A stretch of 47,774 nucleotides of DNA from Hyphomicrobiales bacterium. Its GTDB lineage: Bacteria > Pseudomonadota > Alphaproteobacteria > Rhizobiales > Beijerinckiaceae. A model generated the notes under the pieces. It had not been told where the DNA came from. It did not search any database and saw only the letters and a program-made list of their open reading frames with translations. The stretch covers positions 1 to 47,774 of the forward strand of contig JAIXYZ010000008.1 of NCBI GenBank assembly GCA_027489955.1. The letters run 5' to 3'. The position numbers and the translations under genes are program-made. Of this stretch, positions 8,715 to 17,202 are shown in pieces (the stretch's first letter is position 1; every line of letters begins with the position of its first letter).

Positions 8715-9467
8715 GTGATCGACGAGACGGTACAATCCTTCGCCAAGGGTCTGGACGTCCTACGCAGCTTCTCCGGCCGCAGCAGCCAGACGATCACGGA
8801 CGTTTCCGAACGCACCGGCCTGACGCGCGCCGCGGCCCGGCGCTTCCTGCGCACGCTGTGCCAAACGGGCCTTGCCACCACCGACGGCAAGAGCTTCCGC
8901 CTGTCCCCGGCGGTGCTCGAGCTCGGCCAGGCCTACCTCTCCGGCAAGACCGAGCAGCAGGCGCTGCTCGACATCCTGATGGACGTCACCCGCCAGATCG
9001 GGGAATCGGCGTCGGCCGCGGTGCTGGACGGGACGGACATCATCTACGTGTCGCGCTCTGCCGCCCGCGATCGCGTCGTCTCCATCGGCCTGTCCATCGG
9101 CTCGCGCCTGCCGGCCCATGCCACATCCATGGGTCAGGCCCTGCTCGCGCAACTCGACCCGGCGGCGCTCGATGCCTATTTCGCCGCCGCCCGGCTCGTG
9201 GCGCTCACGCCCCACACCCTGACGACGCGCAAGGCGCTGGAGACGCGCCTTACCGAGGTGCGCGCGCGCGGCTACGCGATCGTAACCGACGAACTGGAGG
9301 TCGGCCTGAGGTCCATGGCCGTCCCGGTCGTCTCGCCGGGCCGCCCGGGCATCGCCATCAACACCAGCGCCCAGAGCGCGCGCGTCACCGCCGAGGCGAT
9401 GGTCTCCGGCTATCTCCCCGTGCTGCGCCGCGCGGCACGGCAGATCCAGGGCAGCGGCCTGTTCTGA
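8715..9467 (+). CDS. IclR-family regulator of the pca operon (PcaR/PobR-like)
   Basis: A 250-residue regulator. Residues 7-66 form the IclR winged helix-turn-helix (VQSFAKGLDVLRSFSGRSSQ; LTRAAARRFLRTL), and 80-245 the IclR effector domain (SIGSRLPAHATSMGQALLA; GYAIVTDELEVGLRSMAVPV). The opening VQSFAKGLDVLRSF is characteristic of the PcaR/PcaU/PobR branch, whose known members respond to beta-ketoadipate, protocatechuate or 4-hydroxybenzoate. No ATG is available; GTG 8715 with a G-rich ribosome site is the best start, and TTG near 8646 is a poorer alternative. It is transcribed away from pcaI, with a PcaR-like palindrome in the gap. Activation of the pca operon is inferred from family and position. 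Confidence 0.88.
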   Translation: MIDETVQSFAKGLDVLRSFSGRSSQTITDVSERTGLTRAAARRFLRTLCQTGLATTDGKSFRLSPAVLELGQAYLSGKTEQQALLDILMDVTRQIGESASAAVLDGTDIIYVSRSAARDRVVSIGLSIGSRLPAHATSMGQALLAQLDPAALDAYFAAARLVALTPHTLTTRKALETRLTEVRARGYAIVTDELEVGLRSMAVPVVSPGRPGIAINTSAQSARVTAEAMVSGYLPVLRRAARQIQGSGLF

Positions 9468-9535
9468 GCGATTGCCTGTGTGCATGGCTCACCGCGCGCC
9501 TCGCGCCGGCGCACTCGGGCGGCTAGTCTGCCGCC

Positions 9536-10303
9536 ATGACCGACACCGTGCCGTCCAACGCCGATCAGCTCGCCTCGCCCTCCTACCGTCTGGCCGCCCT
9601 CGACCAGGATTTCATCCTGGGCGATTCCATGCGCGGCGTGCGGTTCCTGCTGGAATTCGCCAAGGCCGAGGAGGAACTGCGCCGCTGGGGCGTGCGCTCC
9701 ACCGTGGTCGTGTTCGGCTCGGCGCGGGTCGGCGAGACCGGCAGCCCGCGCCACCGGCGCTGGTATGGCGAGGCGCGGGCGTTCGGACGCCTGGTGTCCG
9801 AACAGGGCGGCGCACTGATCGACAACGGCGGCCAGCGCGACAACGTCATCGCCACCGGCGGCGGACCCGGCATCATGGAGGCGGCCAATCGCGGCGCGCG
9901 CGACGCGGGCGCCCCCTCCATCGGCTTCAACATCACCCTTCCGCACGAGCAGGAGCCGAACCCCTATTCGACCCCGGCGCTGACCTTCCGCTTCCACTAC
10001 TTCGCCATGCGCAAGATGCACCTGGCGATGCGGGCCAACGCGCTGGTCGTGTTCCCCGGCGGTTTCGGCACGCTCGACGAGCTCTTCGAGATCCTGACCC
10101 TGCGCCAGACCCGCAAGGCGCCGGACATCCCCATCGTCATGGTCGACGAGGACTATTGGCGCGCCGTCGTCGGCTTCGAAACGCTGCTGGGCGAAGGCAT
10201 GATCGCCGAGCAGGACATGTCCATCTTCCGCTTCGCCGAGGACGCGCAGCAGGCCTGGGACATCATCCGCGCCGTGCCGCCCGCCCACGACGGCGCCCGC
10301 TAA
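9536..10303 (+). CDS. LOG-family protein (cytokinin riboside 5'-monophosphate phosphoribohydrolase-like)
   Basis: A 255-residue Rossmann-like protein of the LOG/lysine-decarboxylase-like family. It carries both family signatures: GGGPGIMEA at 108-116 and PGGFGTLDE at 174-182. Known LOG enzymes remove ribose phosphate from nucleoside monophosphates; older databases mislabel them as lysine decarboxylases. The first 50 residues are longer than in the shortest LOG proteins, as in other bacterial type II members. It lies 68 nt after the IclR-type gene, with no obvious metabolic link to either neighbour. Confidence 0.88.
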   Translation: MTDTVPSNADQLASPSYRLAALDQDFILGDSMRGVRFLLEFAKAEEELRRWGVRSTVVVFGSARVGETGSPRHRRWYGEARAFGRLVSEQGGALIDNGGQRDNVIATGGGPGIMEAANRGARDAGAPSIGFNITLPHEQEPNPYSTPALTFRFHYFAMRKMHLAMRANALVVFPGGFGTLDELFEILTLRQTRKAPDIPIVMVDEDYWRAVVGFETLLGEGMIAEQDMSIFRFAEDAQQAWDIIRAVPPAHDGAR

Positions 10304-10338
10304 AGGGGAGCCTCGCGCCGGTTGCCTGCCCAGACCTG

Positions 10339-10352
10339 ATAACTTATAGGTC
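10339..10352. promoter_or_regulatory. Degenerate copy of the AACTTATAAGTT operator upstream of the GntR gene
   Basis: ATAACTTATAGGTC lies about 85 nt before the GntR start. It matches the left half and centre of the perfect palindromes at 11997-12008 and 20214-20227 (AACTTATA shared, right half diverged), and is framed by GACCT (10333) and AGGTC (10348). It is probably a weaker autoregulatory site for the regulator at 10435. Confidence 0.5.
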
Positions 10353-10434
10353 GAGCCATCGTTTTTCCTTCGCGCCGCCATCGTGCCGGCGCGGCTCGCC
10401 TCCGGCGGATTTCTCCTCGCGAAAGGGTTTTTGG

Positions 10435-11127
10435 ATGAACCGCGCCGCGCGCAGCCTGCCAGCCAAGGTCCAGCAGCCCGAGCCCGGAAACCTGTCCCTG
10501 CGCACCTATCACGCCTTGCGCGAGGCGCTGATCTCGGGCCGCTTCCGGTCCGGCGAGCGCCTGGTCATGCAGGACCTGGCCGTCGCCTTCGGCACCAGCG
10601 TCACGCCGGTGCGCGAGGCCTGCCTCAGGCTGGTTTCGGAGCGCGGGCTGGAGCTGCGCTCGGGGCGGTTCGTCGTCGTGCCGGAACTGACCCGCGAGCG
10701 CTATCTGGAGATCCGCGCCATCCGCCTCGTGCTCGAGGGCCTGGCCGCCGAGAAGGCATGCGAGCACGCCACGGCGAAGGACGTGGACGAACTGGAGAAG
10801 ATCCACGCCCGGTTCGTCGCGGCCGAGCGCGCCAAGCGCCGCGAGGCGGCCACCAAGGCCAACCGCGATTTCCATTTCGCGCTCTACCAGCTCTCCGGCA
10901 TGGACATGCTGGTTTCCCACATCGAGAGCCTCTGGATCTCCATGGGTCCGATCCTGAACGTCTACTACACCCTGCAGACCGATTACGTCGGGGCCGGCGA
11001 GCACGTGGTGCTGATGGACGCCATGCGCCGGGGCGACGCGGCCGCGGCCCGCACCGCGATCCAGCGGGACGTGGAGCGCGGCGGCGCCAGCATCCTGGCC
11101 TCGCTGACGGCGGGCGCGCCCGCCTGA
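10435..11127 (+). CDS. GntR-family regulator, FCD subfamily, probable regulator of the 11-23 kb module
   Basis: A 230-residue protein. Residues 20-82 are the GntR winged helix (LRTYHALREALISGRFRSGE; FGTSVTPVREACLRLVSERG), followed by an all-helical FCD ligand domain (RYLEIRAIRLVLEGLAAEKA; NRDFHFALYQLSG with a probable metal-binding His). FCD regulators usually sense small carboxylates or amino acids, often with a metal. The start ATG at 10435 has an AAAGGG-like ribosome site. Copies of the same palindrome lie upstream of this gene, between the SDR and DapA-family genes, and upstream of the transketolase genes, so it most likely controls all of them. The gene converges with the SDR gene (7-nt gap). 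Confidence 0.88.
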   Translation: MNRAARSLPAKVQQPEPGNLSLRTYHALREALISGRFRSGERLVMQDLAVAFGTSVTPVREACLRLVSERGLELRSGRFVVVPELTRERYLEIRAIRLVLEGLAAEKACEHATAKDVDELEKIHARFVAAERAKRREAATKANRDFHFALYQLSGMDMLVSHIESLWISMGPILNVYYTLQTDYVGAGEHVVLMDAMRRGDAAAARTAIQRDVERGGASILASLTAGAPA

Positions 11128-11134
11128 TAGGGCC

Positions 11135-11881
11135 TCACGCCTCGTCGAAACGCCCGCGCGGGGTACGCAGGCCAGCCGTCTCGCCGCCATCCACCGGAAT
11201 GACTGCCCCGTTGACGTAGGACGCGGCCGGCGACAGCAGCCAGGCCACCGTCTGCGCCACCTCCTCCGCCGCGCCGAAACGCCCGGCGGGAATGCGCGCC
11301 TCCAGGGCCCGCCGCCGCTCGGGCGCCGCCTTGATGCCCGCCAGCATGCGCGTGTCGATCTGGCCGGGACAGACCGCGTTGAAGCGGACCTCGTGGCCGA
11401 ATTCCAGCGCGAGCGCCTGCGTCAGGCCGAGCAGCGCGGCCTTGGACGCGCAATAGACCGCGAGCCCCTCCTCGCCCGCGAGCCCCGCGATCGACGACAC
11501 GGTGACGACCGCGCCGCGGGAGGCCCGCAGCGCCGAAAGCCCTTGCCGGATGAAGAGGAAGGCGGAGCGCGCATTGACGTCCATGACGGCGTCCCAGTCG
11601 TCGACGGCGGCATCGGCGAAGGAGATGCGCCGCGACATGCCGGCATTGTTGACGAGCCCGTCCAGGCACCCGCCGCTGCGGGCAAGCGCGTCGGCGACGA
11701 CGCGCTCGCAATCGGCGGGAGACGCTGCATCGGCCGCAGCGAAGACCGCGCCCGTCGACCGGGACACGTCGCGCCCGGCCTCCTCGTCGCGGCCCGTGAA
11801 GGTCACTGCATGCCCGGCCTCCGCCAGGACGGACACGCAGGCGCGGCCGATGCCGTGGGTCCCCCCGGTCACGATGATCAT
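11135..11881 (-). CDS. SDR-family NAD(P)-dependent oxidoreductase
   Basis: A 248-residue classical short-chain dehydrogenase. It has the TGGTHGIG cofactor loop at 5-12, NNAG at 78-81 and the catalytic set Ser130, Tyr143, Lys147 (YCASK), plus the PGQIDTRM block after the active site. The start ATG at 11881 has a strong GGAGGAG ribosome site. It is transcribed divergently from the DapA-family gene, with a shared palindromic operator in the 187-bp gap, which ties it to the same pathway. The substrate cannot be told from sequence; reduction or oxidation of a hydroxy/keto intermediate is likely. Confidence 0.9.
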   Translation of the reverse strand: MIIVTGGTHGIGRACVSVLAEAGHAVTFTGRDEEAGRDVSRSTGAVFAAADAASPADCERVVADALARSGGCLDGLVNNAGMSRRISFADAAVDDWDAVMDVNARSAFLFIRQGLSALRASRGAVVTVSSIAGLAGEEGLAVYCASKAALLGLTQALALEFGHEVRFNAVCPGQIDTRMLAGIKAAPERRRALEARIPAGRFGAAEEVAQTVAWLLSPAASYVNGAVIPVDGGETAGLRTPRGRFDEA

Positions 11882-11924
11882 GGCTCTCCTCCGGGTTGTG
11901 CGCGCTGCCGAGCGTCCTATGGCC

Positions 11925-11952
11925 GGCGCCCGCGGGCAAGGCCGCGGGCGCC
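11925..11952. repeat. Strong inverted repeat in the SDR leader
   Basis: GGCGCCCGCGG, 6-nt loop, CCGCGGGCGCC: a perfect 11-bp GC-only stem between the operator (11997-12008) and the SDR start (11881). It has no T-run, so it is not a standard terminator. In an SDR transcript starting near the operator it would form a leader hairpin. Confidence 0.45.
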
Positions 11953-11987
11953 GCTTCGGCCGTCCGACGCCATAGCAAGCGCCGCGC

Positions 11988-12015
11988 TTGACTGACAACT
12001 TATAAGTTATAGATT
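11988..12015 (+). promoter_or_regulatory. Promoter with palindromic operator in its spacer, for the DapA-family/transporter operon
   Basis: TTGACT (11988-11993), 16 nt, TAGATT (12010-12015) is a good housekeeping-type promoter. The 12-bp perfect palindrome AACTTATAAGTT (11997-12008) fills the spacer, so a bound regulator would block RNA polymerase. The DapA-family ATG is 53 nt further on. The same palindrome may serve the divergent SDR gene. Confidence 0.65.
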
Positions 12016-12068
12016 GGCCGTCGGATGCGCGGACGCGCCTCCGCGATCGGCGACGACGGAGACAGGCG

Positions 12069-13004
12069 ATGGACCGCAACGACGTGAACTGGGCCGGCCC
12101 GATGGTGGCTCTGGTGACCCCGTTCCGCGCGGACGGGTCCTTCGACGCCGAAAGCCTCGCACGCCATGTGGACTTCGTCATCGGGCAGGGAATCGCAGGC
12201 ATCGTGCCGAATGGCTGCACAGGCGAGTTCTGGGCGCAGACACGCGAGGAGCGTCGCGAGGTCGTGGGCGCCACGGTGAAGGCGGCCCGCGGCCGCGTGC
12301 CGGTCATCGGCGGCGCGACTGCCAGCGGCACCCGCGAGGTCATCCAGCTCATGGGCGACTGCAAGGATGTCGGCTGCGACGGCGTGATGCTGATGCCGCC
12401 CTACATGGTGAAGCCCAACCGCGACGACATGCTGAACCACTACAAGGTGGTGTCGGAGGCGGTGGACATCCCCATCCTGCTCTACAACAACCCGTCCGAT
12501 TCCGGCGCCGACCTGACGCCCGACATGGTGGCCCGGCTCGCCGACCTGCGCACCGTCGTCGCGATCAAGGACAGCACGTTCGACTACAACATCTTCTGGA
12601 AGCTGCAGACCACGGTCGCCGACCGCATCCGCATCCTCATCGGCCCCTCCACCATGTTCGGCGCCGCCGCCATCCACATGGGCGCGGACGGCTGGGTGGA
12701 CACCTATTCCAACGTCTGGCCCGAGCTGACGGTCGGCCTCTACCGCGCCGCCCGCGAGGGCCGGGTCGAGGAGGCGCGCGCCATCCAGAAGACCGCCGCC
12801 GAGTTCCGCAGCTTCATGCTCCAGCCCGGCTGGAACATGTACTGCGCCATCAAGGCCGCGATGGCGCTCATCGGCCTGCCCGGCGGCGAGCCGCGGCTGC
12901 CGCTGCGGCCCCTGCCGCCCGCCGAGGTCGAGCGCCTCGACGCGGGCCTCAGGCGCTTTGGCGTCCCCAGGATCACGGAAAACGGGCGGGTCGCCGCCGC
13001 GTGA
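12069..13004 (+). CDS. DapA-family (dihydrodipicolinate synthase-like) aldolase/dehydratase
   Basis: A 311-residue Schiff-base lyase. It has the substrate-carboxylate loop GCTGE (49-53), Tyr139 in YNNPS and Schiff-base Lys167 in VAIKDST, so all core catalytic residues are present. Family members condense or cleave pyruvate-type substrates, or dehydrate and deaminate (for example 1-pyrroline-4-hydroxy-2-carboxylate deaminase of hydroxyproline breakdown). Lying beside a flavin imino-acid/opine-type dehydrogenase and an amino-acid transporter, a role downstream of that oxidation is more likely than lysine synthesis. It is first in an operon of at least seven genes behind the operator at 11997. 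Confidence 0.87.
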   Translation: MDRNDVNWAGPMVALVTPFRADGSFDAESLARHVDFVIGQGIAGIVPNGCTGEFWAQTREERREVVGATVKAARGRVPVIGGATASGTREVIQLMGDCKDVGCDGVMLMPPYMVKPNRDDMLNHYKVVSEAVDIPILLYNNPSDSGADLTPDMVARLADLRTVVAIKDSTFDYNIFWKLQTTVADRIRILIGPSTMFGAAAIHMGADGWVDTYSNVWPELTVGLYRAAREGRVEEARAIQKTAAEFRSFMLQPGWNMYCAIKAAMALIGLPGGEPRLPLRPLPPAEVERLDAGLRRFGVPRITENGRVAAA

Positions 13005-13043
13005 ATGGCCCGCACGGGCCGTAATAGGACGGGAGGACTTGTC

Positions 13044-14111
13044 ATGATCGTATCGAAGCTGGACCAGCGCGCCACAAGCCGCGGCCGGGCATGGAAGGCC
13101 ATCGCGGGGGCCGGCCTCGGCCTTCTCCTCGCGGCCGGGCAGGCGAGCGCACAGAGCCCGACGCTGGACGCCATCACCAAGCGCGGCGAGCTGCTGTGCA
13201 GCGGGGCCACGGCCAATTCGCCGGGCTTCGCCATGCTCGGCTCGGACGGCACCTGGAGCGGCCTGGACATCGACGTCTGCAAGGCGCTGGCGATCGCCGT
13301 TCTCGGCTCGCCCGACAAGATGAAGCTGGTTCCGGTCTCGTTCGTGCAGCGCTTCCCGGCGCTCCAGTCCGGCGATATCGACGTCATCGTCAAGAACACC
13401 GCCTGGACGCTGACCCGCAACACCGAACTCGGCTTCCAGGTGACCTCGCCGTACCTGTTCACCGGCAACGGCATCATGGTCTACAAGTCCAGCGGCGTGA
13501 CCAAGGGCACGGACCTGGACGGTGCCACGATCTGCACCAGCTCGGGCACCACGCTCGAGAAGGCGACCGCGGACTTCTTCACCAAGAACAACAAGCGCTA
13601 CAAGCTGCTGCCGTTCGAGAACACGACGGAGCGTGACCAGGCCTATCTGGCCCAGCGCTGCGATGCGATTGTCAACGGCTTCGCCCAGCTCGCCGCGATC
13701 CGCGCCTTCTCCGCCAAGAACCCCGACGAGCACGTGATCCTGCCCGACTTCCTCGGCAAGGAGGTCCAGGGTGCGCTGGTGCGCCAGGGCGACGACCGCT
13801 TCTTCAACGTCGTGAACTGGACCATCTTCGCGCTCATCGAGGCCGAGGAACTGGGCATCACCCAGGCCAATGTCGAGGAGATGAAGAAGTCCGCCGATCC
13901 GCGCATCGGCCGCCTGCTCGGCACCACGCCGGGCGTCGGCAAGAAGCTCGGCCTGCGCGAGGCCTGGGCATTCGACGTGATCAAGGCGCTCGGCAATTAC
14001 GGCGAGATCTTCGACCGTCACCTGGGCGCCAAGTCCCCGCTCAAGCTGGACCGCGGCCTGAGCAAGCCCTGGAACGCCGGCGGCGTTCTCTATTCGCCGC
14101 CCTTCGATTGA
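13044..14111 (+). CDS. Amino-acid ABC transporter, periplasmic binding protein (AapJ/BztA-like)
   Basis: A 355-residue family 3 solute-binding protein. The ATG at 13044 follows a GGGAGGA ribosome site. Residues 18-36 are a Sec signal peptide ending ASAQS. The mature part begins TLDAITKRGELLCSG, and the ligand-domain features WSGLDIDVCKALAIAV and RFPALQSGDIDVI are those of the general L-amino-acid binders AapJ/BztA. The size (about 340-360) is also that of AapJ rather than the shorter HisJ type. It is followed by a strong stem-loop before the permease genes. Confidence 0.92.
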   Translation: MIVSKLDQRATSRGRAWKAIAGAGLGLLLAAGQASAQSPTLDAITKRGELLCSGATANSPGFAMLGSDGTWSGLDIDVCKALAIAVLGSPDKMKLVPVSFVQRFPALQSGDIDVIVKNTAWTLTRNTELGFQVTSPYLFTGNGIMVYKSSGVTKGTDLDGATICTSSGTTLEKATADFFTKNNKRYKLLPFENTTERDQAYLAQRCDAIVNGFAQLAAIRAFSAKNPDEHVILPDFLGKEVQGALVRQGDDRFFNVVNWTIFALIEAEELGITQANVEEMKKSADPRIGRLLGTTPGVGKKLGLREAWAFDVIKALGNYGEIFDRHLGAKSPLKLDRGLSKPWNAGGVLYSPPFD

Positions 14112-14133
14112 TGGCACTCTAGCGCGTGCCGCA

Positions 14134-14202
14134 GGCTTCGGCCGGATCGACGGTGCGGGAACGAACTCCCGGTCGCCCCGCATCCCGGCCGAAGCCCTTT
14201 TT
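14134..14202 (+). terminator. Stem-loop with T-run between binding-protein and permease genes
   Basis: GGCTTCGGCCGG (14134-14145) pairs perfectly with CCGGCCGAAGCC (14185-14196) and is followed by C and TTTTT (14198-14202). The 39-nt loop can form an inner helix. It looks like a rho-independent terminator, but the operon clearly continues. It probably acts as a partial terminator and 3' stabiliser that leaves more binding protein than membrane protein. Confidence 0.75.
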
Positions 14203-14265
14203 CTTCCACGGCGGCACACGGCGGCGATCGGCCGGTACGGCCGGCTGCCCGGAGCGGACAGGCAC

Positions 14266-15384
14266 ATGGCGTCTCGCACGTCCACATATGTCCAGGGTTT
14301 CGTCGCGGCCGGCCTGGTCCTGGGTCTCGTCGCGCTCGTGCGCACCGCCCACGAGAACATCTCCCGCCAGAACATCGCGACCGGCTTCGACATCCTGTTC
14401 CGCCCGACCGGCTGGGACCTGAGCTTCGGCCTGCTGCCGCACTCGATCCGCGATCCCTACTGGTGGACCTTCCTCGTCGGGCTGTCGAACACGCTGGCGA
14501 TCTCGGCGGTCTGCATCGTCCTCGCCCTGCTGGCGGGCGTTGTCATCGCGCTGCTCGCGGCCTCCCGCAATCCGCTGCTGACGGGCTTTTCCAGCCTGTA
14601 CGTCACGCTGATCCGCAACGTGCCGCAGATCGTCCAGGTCTTCTTCTGGTACCACCTGACCCGCCAGCTTCCACCCATCCGGCAGGCCATCGCCATCGGC
14701 GACGCGGCTTACCTGTCGAACCGGGGCCTGCAGGTGCCGAGCCTCACCCTCGCCCATGGCGGCCCCCTCGCGGGTGCGCTGGCCGCGATCGCGCTCGCCG
14801 CCCTTCTCGCCTTCGCCGTCCGCGCCCGTGCGCCGACAGCGCTGACCGGCCGGCGCATCGTCGCATTCGCCCTCCTCGCCGCAGGCATCGCCGCGATCCT
14901 CATGCCGCCGGGCGCCGGCATCGAAATTCCGGTCCTGCGCGGCTTCAACTTCCAGGGCGGGATGCTGCTGCCGCCGGAATTCCTCGCGCTGGTCGCCGCC
15001 ATCACGGTCTACAACGCCGCCTTCGTCGCCGAGATCGTGCGCTCGGGTCTCAACGCCGTTCCGCAGGGCCAGCTCGAAGCGGCCCGCAATCTCGGCCTCG
15101 GCGAAGCCCGCATCTTCTGGAAGATCACGCTGCCCCAGGCGGTGCGCGTCATCATCCCGCCGCTGACCAATCAGGTCATCTCCATCACCAAGAGCAGCTC
15201 GCTCGCCGTCGCCATCGGGCTGACCGACCTGTTCTCCATCGGCACGATCGCGATTAACCATACGGGGCAGGCGCTCGAGGTCATCGCCATCCTCATGGCG
15301 GTCTACCTCACGATCAGCCTCCTGCTCTCGGCGGGCGGCAACTGGCTGAACGCCCGCGTCCAGCCGGCGGAGGGCCGCCGATGA
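14266..15384 (+). CDS. Amino-acid ABC transporter permease (AapQ/BztB-like)
   Basis: A 372-residue inner-membrane permease of the His/Glu/Gln family. It has an N-terminal helix (10-26), a cluster of helices from 62, and the large insert between the early and late helices that marks AapQ/BztB. The ATPase-contacting EAA loop is EAARNLGLGEARIFWKITLP, followed by NQVISITKSSSLA. Its end overlaps the next permease gene by 4 nt (ATGA). It should form a heterodimer with that protein. Confidence 0.92.
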   Translation: MASRTSTYVQGFVAAGLVLGLVALVRTAHENISRQNIATGFDILFRPTGWDLSFGLLPHSIRDPYWWTFLVGLSNTLAISAVCIVLALLAGVVIALLAASRNPLLTGFSSLYVTLIRNVPQIVQVFFWYHLTRQLPPIRQAIAIGDAAYLSNRGLQVPSLTLAHGGPLAGALAAIALAALLAFAVRARAPTALTGRRIVAFALLAAGIAAILMPPGAGIEIPVLRGFNFQGGMLLPPEFLALVAAITVYNAAFVAEIVRSGLNAVPQGQLEAARNLGLGEARIFWKITLPQAVRVIIPPLTNQVISITKSSSLAVAIGLTDLFSIGTIAINHTGQALEVIAILMAVYLTISLLLSAGGNWLNARVQPAEGRR

Positions 15385-16478
15385 CCCTCGCCCAGCCCCG
15401 CGCCTTGGCGGAAGGCGGCCCGCGCCGGCCTCGCGGCGGCATCTGGCGGCGCCTGCGCGACACGATCGTCGCGGCGCCGATCCAGGCGGCCATCACGATC
15501 GCCGTGCTGGCCGTCGCCGCGCTCGGCATCGCCCGCGCCCTGCGCTGGGCCGTGTTCGATGCCGTCTTCGTGGCCGCCTCGCCGGACGCCTGCCGCGGCG
15601 CGGCAGGAGCCTGCTGGGCGATCGTGACGAGCAATGCCCGCGTCATCGCCTTCGGCCTCTATCCGACGGGCGAGCAATGGCGGCCGTTCGCGGCGCTGGT
15701 CGTCGTCCTGGCGGCCGCCGCGATCATCGTGGCCTTTCCGCGCCTGCGAAGGCTTCTCGCCATTCCCCTCGCGCTCGCGACCGCCGGCATCTTCCTCGTG
15801 CTGATGGGCGGCGGGCGCTTCGGGCTTGCCCCGGTGCCGCTCGACCGCTGGGGCGGCCTGCCGCTGTCGATCCTGGTCTTTGCCGGCACGGTCGTCCTAG
15901 GTTTCCCGCTGTCGATCCTTCTGGCCCTCGGGCGGCGCTCGTCTCTGCCGCTCGTGCGCATCGTCTGCACGGGCCTGATCGAGGGCGTGCGCGCGGTCCC
16001 GCTGCTCACCGTGCTGTTCTGCGCGGCCGTCGTCGCCCCGCTGGTCGTGCCCGGCTGGCTCAACCCCGACAAGATCGTGCGCATCGTCGTGGCGATGGCG
16101 CTGTTCTATGCCTGCTACCAGGCGGAGGTGGTGCGCGGGGCCCTGCAGGGCGTGCCGGCCGGCCAGCGCGAGGCGGCGATGAGCCTGGGCCTGCGCCCGC
16201 TCCACTACATCTGGCTGGTGGAACTGCCCATCGCGCTGCGCATCGCCGTGCCGGCGACGGTCAACCTGCTCGTCGTGGCGTTCAAGGACACCTCGATGGT
16301 CATCACCGTCGGCCTGTTCGACTTCGTCGCCACCGCCAACACCGCCATCACGGGCGATGCCTGGGCGCCCTATTTCGTGGAGCTCTACCTTTTCGTCGCC
16401 CTCGTCTACCTCGTGGGAACCGGCGCGATCACCGCCTGGGGCCATCGGCTGGAACGGGAGTTGAAGCCCCATGGCTGA
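15381..16478 (+). CDS. Amino-acid ABC transporter permease (AapM/BztC-like)
   Basis: A 365-residue permease, the partner of the preceding one. An N-terminal cytoplasmic tail with basic residues precedes the first helix (about 33-52). The AapM-type region SPDACRGAAGACWAIV is present, and the EAA loop is REAAMSLGLRPLHYIWLVEL, followed by VNLLVVAFKDTSMVITVGLF. Start and stop overlap both neighbours (4 nt upstream, 8 nt downstream), showing a tightly coupled operon. Confidence 0.92.
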   Translation: MTLAQPRALAEGGPRRPRGGIWRRLRDTIVAAPIQAAITIAVLAVAALGIARALRWAVFDAVFVAASPDACRGAAGACWAIVTSNARVIAFGLYPTGEQWRPFAALVVVLAAAAIIVAFPRLRRLLAIPLALATAGIFLVLMGGGRFGLAPVPLDRWGGLPLSILVFAGTVVLGFPLSILLALGRRSSLPLVRIVCTGLIEGVRAVPLLTVLFCAAVVAPLVVPGWLNPDKIVRIVVAMALFYACYQAEVVRGALQGVPAGQREAAMSLGLRPLHYIWLVELPIALRIAVPATVNLLVVAFKDTSMVITVGLFDFVATANTAITGDAWAPYFVELYLFVALVYLVGTGAITAWGHRLERELKPHG

Positions 16479-17202
16479 CGCGCCCGGCTCCGCGGACGCC
16501 GTCATCGTCATGGACGGCGTGAGCAAGTGGTTCGGCACGTTCCAGGTGCTGGCCGACGTGAGCCTGACCGTCCGGCGTGGCGAGAAGCTCGTCCTCTGGG
16601 GTCCGTCCGGCTCCGGCAAGTCGACGCTGATCCGGTGCCTGGCGGGCCTGGAGCCGTTCCAGGAGGGCGCGATCCGCGTGGGCGGTACGCAGCGCTCCGG
16701 CTCGTGGGCGACGCGGGTGCGCGCCGTGCCCCGGGTCGGCATGGTGTTCCAGTCGTTCAACCTCTTTCCGCACCTCACGGTTCTTCGCAACCTGACGCTG
16801 GGCCCAGTCGACGTGCTCGGCCTCAAGCGGCCCGAGGCGGAGGCGCGGGCAAGGGCCATGCTCGCCCGCGTGCGCATGCAGGACTTCGCGGACCGGCTCC
16901 CGGCGCGGCTGTCGGGCGGGCAGCAGCAGCGCGTCGCCATCGCGCGGGCGCTCTGCATGGAGCCGGACGTCATGCTCTTCGACGAGCCGACATCCGCCCT
17001 GGACCCGGAGCTCAAGCACGAGGTCATCGACGTGATGGCCGAACTTGCCCGCGGCGGGATGACGATGGTCGTGGTGACCCACGAGCCCGCCCTCGCCCGG
17101 GTGCTCGCCGACCGGATCCTCACGATGGATGCCGGGCGCATCACGGGTACGCGGCAGCCGGCGGACTTCGCCCCGGCGCCGGACGCGGAGGCGGCCGAAT
17201 GA
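16471..17202 (+). CDS. Amino-acid ABC transporter ATP-binding protein (AapP/GlnQ-like)
   Basis: A 243-residue ABC ATPase with Walker A GPSGSGKST at 44-52, signature LSGGQQQR at 147-154, Walker B VMLFDEP at 167-173 and a switch His in VVTHE. It completes a full uptake system of binding protein, two permeases and ATPase. Known Aap/Bzt systems take up a broad range of L-amino acids; related hyp and opine clusters use similar transporters for specialised substrates. The next gene, a dehydrogenase, starts inside its stop codon. Confidence 0.94.
   Translation: MADAPGSADAVIVMDGVSKWFGTFQVLADVSLTVRRGEKLVLWGPSGSGKSTLIRCLAGLEPFQEGAIRVGGTQRSGSWATRVRAVPRVGMVFQSFNLFPHLTVLRNLTLGPVDVLGLKRPEAEARARAMLARVRMQDFADRLPARLSGGQQQRVAIARALCMEPDVMLFDEPTSALDPELKHEVIDVMAELARGGMTMVVVTHEPALARVLADRILTMDAGRITGTRQPADFAPAPDAEAAE

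Noticed and set aside
12000-14393. Minus-strand open frame of about 800 codons across the DapA-family and binding-protein genes
   Set aside because: Low-complexity composition and complete overlap with two well-supported genes on the other strand.
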